Of a DNA stretch of 33,532 nucleotides, positions 31,945 to 33,532 are shown piece after piece; positions within the stretch are counted from its first letter, which is position 1; every line of letters starts with the position of its first letter. The stretch spans positions 1-33,532 of the forward strand of contig SKSE01000332.1 of the NCBI GenBank assembly GCA_007118135.1, read 5' to 3'. The notes beneath the pieces are model-generated. The model was given only the letters and a program-made list of their open reading frames with translations. It was not told the DNA's origin and ran no database searches. Both the position numbers and the translations under genes were made by a program. The DNA is from Bacteroidales bacterium (GTDB lineage: Bacteria > Bacteroidota > Bacteroidia > Bacteroidales > UBA7960).

Positions 31945-32288
31945 TAGAATGGATTGCTGCTTTTTTATTGATTGCCGGCTCACTGTTTATGCTTGTTGCC
32001 GCCATCGGGGTTGTTAAACTTTCTGATGTATACATGCGTATGCACGCCATAACCAAGGCTGCTTCGCTGGGTGCCATACTCATGCTTGCTGCTGTTTCTA
32101 TAATTTATATACAATGGATTGTATGGGTTGAAGCCCTGATGGTAGTCGTTTTCGTTATCATAACAGCACCTATTGCTTCGCATATGATTGCCAAAGCTGC
32201 CCACAAAACCGGAATGCCCAAAGGGCCTGGTTATATAATGGATGAACTTGAGGGGGTTGATACTGAACTTCCTGAGAAAGAAGAATGA
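31941..32288 (+). CDS. mrpG: Na+/H+ antiporter subunit G (MrpG/MnhG)
   Basis: This 115-residue protein with three membrane helices matches the MnhG/PhaG family. Diagnostic sequence is IAAIGVVKLSDVYMRMHAITKAASLGAILMLA, where the family has G-x-x-R-x-P-D-x-x-x-R-x-H-A-x-x-K-A, and TAPIASHMIAKAAH in the third helix. The C-terminal tail (GPGYIMDELEGVDTELPEKEE) is acidic and soluble. It ends the mrp operon and converges on the GNAT gene nine bases later. A weak hairpin CTGGT-N6-ACCAG (32291-32306) lies at the boundary. Confidence 0.93.
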   Translation: MIEWIAAFLLIAGSLFMLVAAIGVVKLSDVYMRMHAITKAASLGAILMLAAVSIIYIQWIVWVEALMVVVFVIITAPIASHMIAKAAHKTGMPKGPGYIMDELEGVDTELPEKEE

Positions 32289-32297
32289 ACCTGGTGG

Positions 32298-33005
32298 TTA
32301 AACCAGTTTGAGCCAGCTCACCTGGCGGTCGAACACAAGCCCCAGTTTTGTCAGCAGGTTGATGGATTGTTTATTATGGGGCTCCACATTAACAAATACC
32401 GACTTACCCTTTTCTCTTTTACTTTGGATTAATGAACGGAAAATAGTTTCGCCAAAACCTTGTCCGCGATACTGAGCCAGCACATTTAAAAAACCCAGTG
32501 AACTGTCATCATGGGTAAGTCCCCACCCGGCAAGCACATCTTCCAGCCAGATACCTGCAGAAATATCTTTTTCTATCCTTTCGCGAATGTAAGGTTGGGA
32601 TGTGTAATCCTTGTAAGGAGAATTCTCGAATATGTAGGGAACATCACCTAGTCCCAGAGGTTTGCAATGATTGTTTGGTGGGTCTACAATTGCATCTGCA
32701 GGTAGATAATACCTGTGTGTACTTAATCTCCATTCAATCCTGTGATTTTGGGTAAGATGCGGTATCATCCATTCTTCCACATTGGCAAAGTACAATGATC
32801 TGAAGTCAAATTCTTGGAGTAATGCACCCATCTCCTCTTCATCTGGCACTGCAAGATAGGCCCAGGTGTAATCACTGGTTCCTGTAAGGATCATAGATTC
32901 CCCGTTTTTAATTACATTTTCAAGGGGGTAGTTTTCAAAAAACCCTGTAACAGGTAAATTCAGGTGTGGATTTTTTTGAAGTTGCTGAAGTATTTCCTCT
33001 TGCAT
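32298..33005 (-). CDS. GNAT-family N-acetyltransferase (FR47-like)
   Basis: This 235-residue protein has a GNAT fold in the C-terminal half: LGFLNVLAQYRGQGFGETIFRSLIQSKREKG contains the acetyl-CoA-binding motif A (Q/R-x-x-G-x-G), and VFVNVEPHNKQSINLLTKLGLVFDR is the typical motif B region. The N-terminal half (about 1-120) is poorly conserved and may determine substrate, as in FR47-like two-domain members. I choose ATG 33005 rather than GTG 33014. The substrate is unknown. A -7 box (TAGTTTTG, minus strand, 33057-33064) lies about 50 bases upstream. Confidence 0.83.
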   Translation of the reverse strand: MQEEILQQLQKNPHLNLPVTGFFENYPLENVIKNGESMILTGTSDYTWAYLAVPDEEEMGALLQEFDFRSLYFANVEEWMIPHLTQNHRIEWRLSTHRYYLPADAIVDPPNNHCKPLGLGDVPYIFENSPYKDYTSQPYIRERIEKDISAGIWLEDVLAGWGLTHDDSSLGFLNVLAQYRGQGFGETIFRSLIQSKREKGKSVFVNVEPHNKQSINLLTKLGLVFDRQVSWLKLV

Positions 33006-33056
33006 GGGTTGCACTTTTGATGCATTAAAAATAAGTACTTTACGCTATATTATCAA

Positions 33057-33064
33057 CAAAACTA
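33057..33064 (-). promoter_or_regulatory. Candidate -7 element TAGTTTTG for the GNAT gene
   Basis: An exact TAnnTTTG match on the minus strand, 51 bases before the chosen ATG. No clear -33 element. Confidence 0.38.
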
Positions 33065-33240
33065 ATAGATAAAACGCTAAAAAAATTTTATTCGAAAATT
33101 TTCAGTTATATCATTGGTCAATTGACTTTTCCATCATTACAGGATAAGCTTTATGAAACAACTTCCTGTTAAGGTTTGAACGTTAAATGTCCGGGAAGGT
33201 TTCATCTGGATAAATTTTATTTAAGTTATTGGTCAGATGG

Positions 33241-33297
33241 AACTTACATGAATGACCTTATCCATTTTCTTTTGTGAGCACGGTGCTCATGTAAGTT
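33241..33297. repeat. 11-base perfect inverted repeat across the aminotransferase stop codon
   Basis: AACTTACATGA (33241-33251) and TCATGTAAGTT (33287-33297) are exact reverse complements separated by 35 bases. A second palindrome, GAGCAC-G-GTGCTC, overlaps the right arm. It could form a 3'-end structure for the minus-strand aminotransferase transcript, but a T-run is missing. Confidence 0.45.
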
Positions 33298-33532
33298 TCA
33301 TTCAATGTTTCCATAATAACCCTACAGGCCTTTCTTACTTCATTTTCTGATATGATAAGGGGAGGGGCAATACGCAGGCAATGAGGAGCAAAAAGGAACC
33401 AGTCAGTAATAATTCCTTTCTCAATAAGCCGATCGATAATGAGTTTATTTTCCTCAAAATTTTCGAATTCCACGGCCAGCATTAGTCCTTTGCCCCTGAT
33501 GCTTTTTATTTTGGGATGAACCAGCAATTGCC
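33258..33532 (-). CDS. Class III aminotransferase (acetylornithine/ornithine type), C-terminal fragment
   Basis: Only the last 91 or so residues are in the window; the frame is open to the right edge. The fragment has the typical C-terminal pattern of class III PLP-dependent aminotransferases: IKSIRGKGLMLAVEFE, then a small-domain helix, GIITDWFLFAPHCLRIAPPLIISENEV and a final helix. This family includes acetylornithine, ornithine and related omega-aminotransferases. The catalytic lysine lies outside the window, so the substrate cannot be judged. The residues after the final helix (YMSTVLTKENG) form a short tail. Confidence 0.82.
   Translation of the reverse strand, partial: QLLVHPKIKSIRGKGLMLAVEFENFEENKLIIDRLIEKGIITDWFLFAPHCLRIAPPLIISENEVRKACRVIMETLNETYMSTVLTKENG

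Noticed and set aside
32291-32306. CTGGT-N6-ACCAG hairpin as terminator of the mrp operon
   Set aside because: The stem is only five base pairs and has no T-run, so it does not qualify as an intrinsic terminator.

Overview
The window comes from the chromosome of a Bacteroidetes bacterium, probably an environmental or marine member of the Bacteroidales/Marinilabiliales/Cytophagales type; this is inferred from content, not from a database match. Three secreted proteins end in type IX secretion (T9SS) sorting domains. Bacteroidetes-typical families are present (DUF3078, DUF6089, DUF2007, a DUF6132-like protein, a PorE-like TPR/propeller/OmpA protein). Many genes are preceded by the Bacteroidetes -7 element TAnnTTTG rather than by E. 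coli-type promoters or strong Shine-Dalgarno sequences. Intergenic DNA is very AT-rich.

Layout. 1-545: C-terminal part of a PiT-family anion transporter, cut by the window edge. 735-3195: a complete zinc-type ABC importer, znuA-znuC-znuB, behind a perfect palindrome that overlaps its promoter and looks like a Zur/Fur-family operator. 3211-6270 (-): a large T9SS-exported protein with two HKD phospholipase D motifs, an OB-fold region and an FN3-like domain, likely an extracellular nuclease or phospholipase. 6526-7645: a DUF2007 protein and a PurC-type SAICAR synthase. 7646-8170: a long non-coding stretch with small dyads. 8171-11283: a DUF3078 outer-membrane protein and, convergent to it, a TPR lipoprotein. 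11549-13760: a membrane-anchored alpha/beta hydrolase and a translationally coupled pair of secreted paralogues of unknown family. 14125-18192: two more T9SS cargo proteins (one with a GCTDP...DGSC module, one a GH16 glucanase) flanking a small membrane protein and a Mut7-C RNase. 18334-18407 (-): tRNA-Pro(GGG) with a clear promoter and terminator.

18926-22080: a DUF6089 outer-membrane protein, then a minus-strand group of methyltransferase, LolD/MacB-type ABC ATPase and cobalamin adenosyltransferase. 22376-25611: a TPR protein followed by a TPR/PD40/CRD/OmpA protein with the architecture of the T9SS component PorE. 25656-26090 (-): a small heat-shock protein. 26626-32288: a complete mrpABCDEFG cation/proton antiporter operon with an unusually short MrpE and a patch of repetitive filler between mrpE and mrpF. 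A GNAT acetyltransferase and the C-terminus of a class III aminotransferase close the window.

Functional themes are export and surface display (T9SS cargo plus a possible T9SS envelope component), polymer breakdown (GH16, PLD nuclease), zinc and sodium/pH homeostasis, and housekeeping. I found no CRISPR array, IS element, prophage or clearly new multi-gene system. The most open questions are the secreted paralogue pair, the multidomain PLD protein, the candidate zinc operator and the repetitive DNA around the mrp locus.
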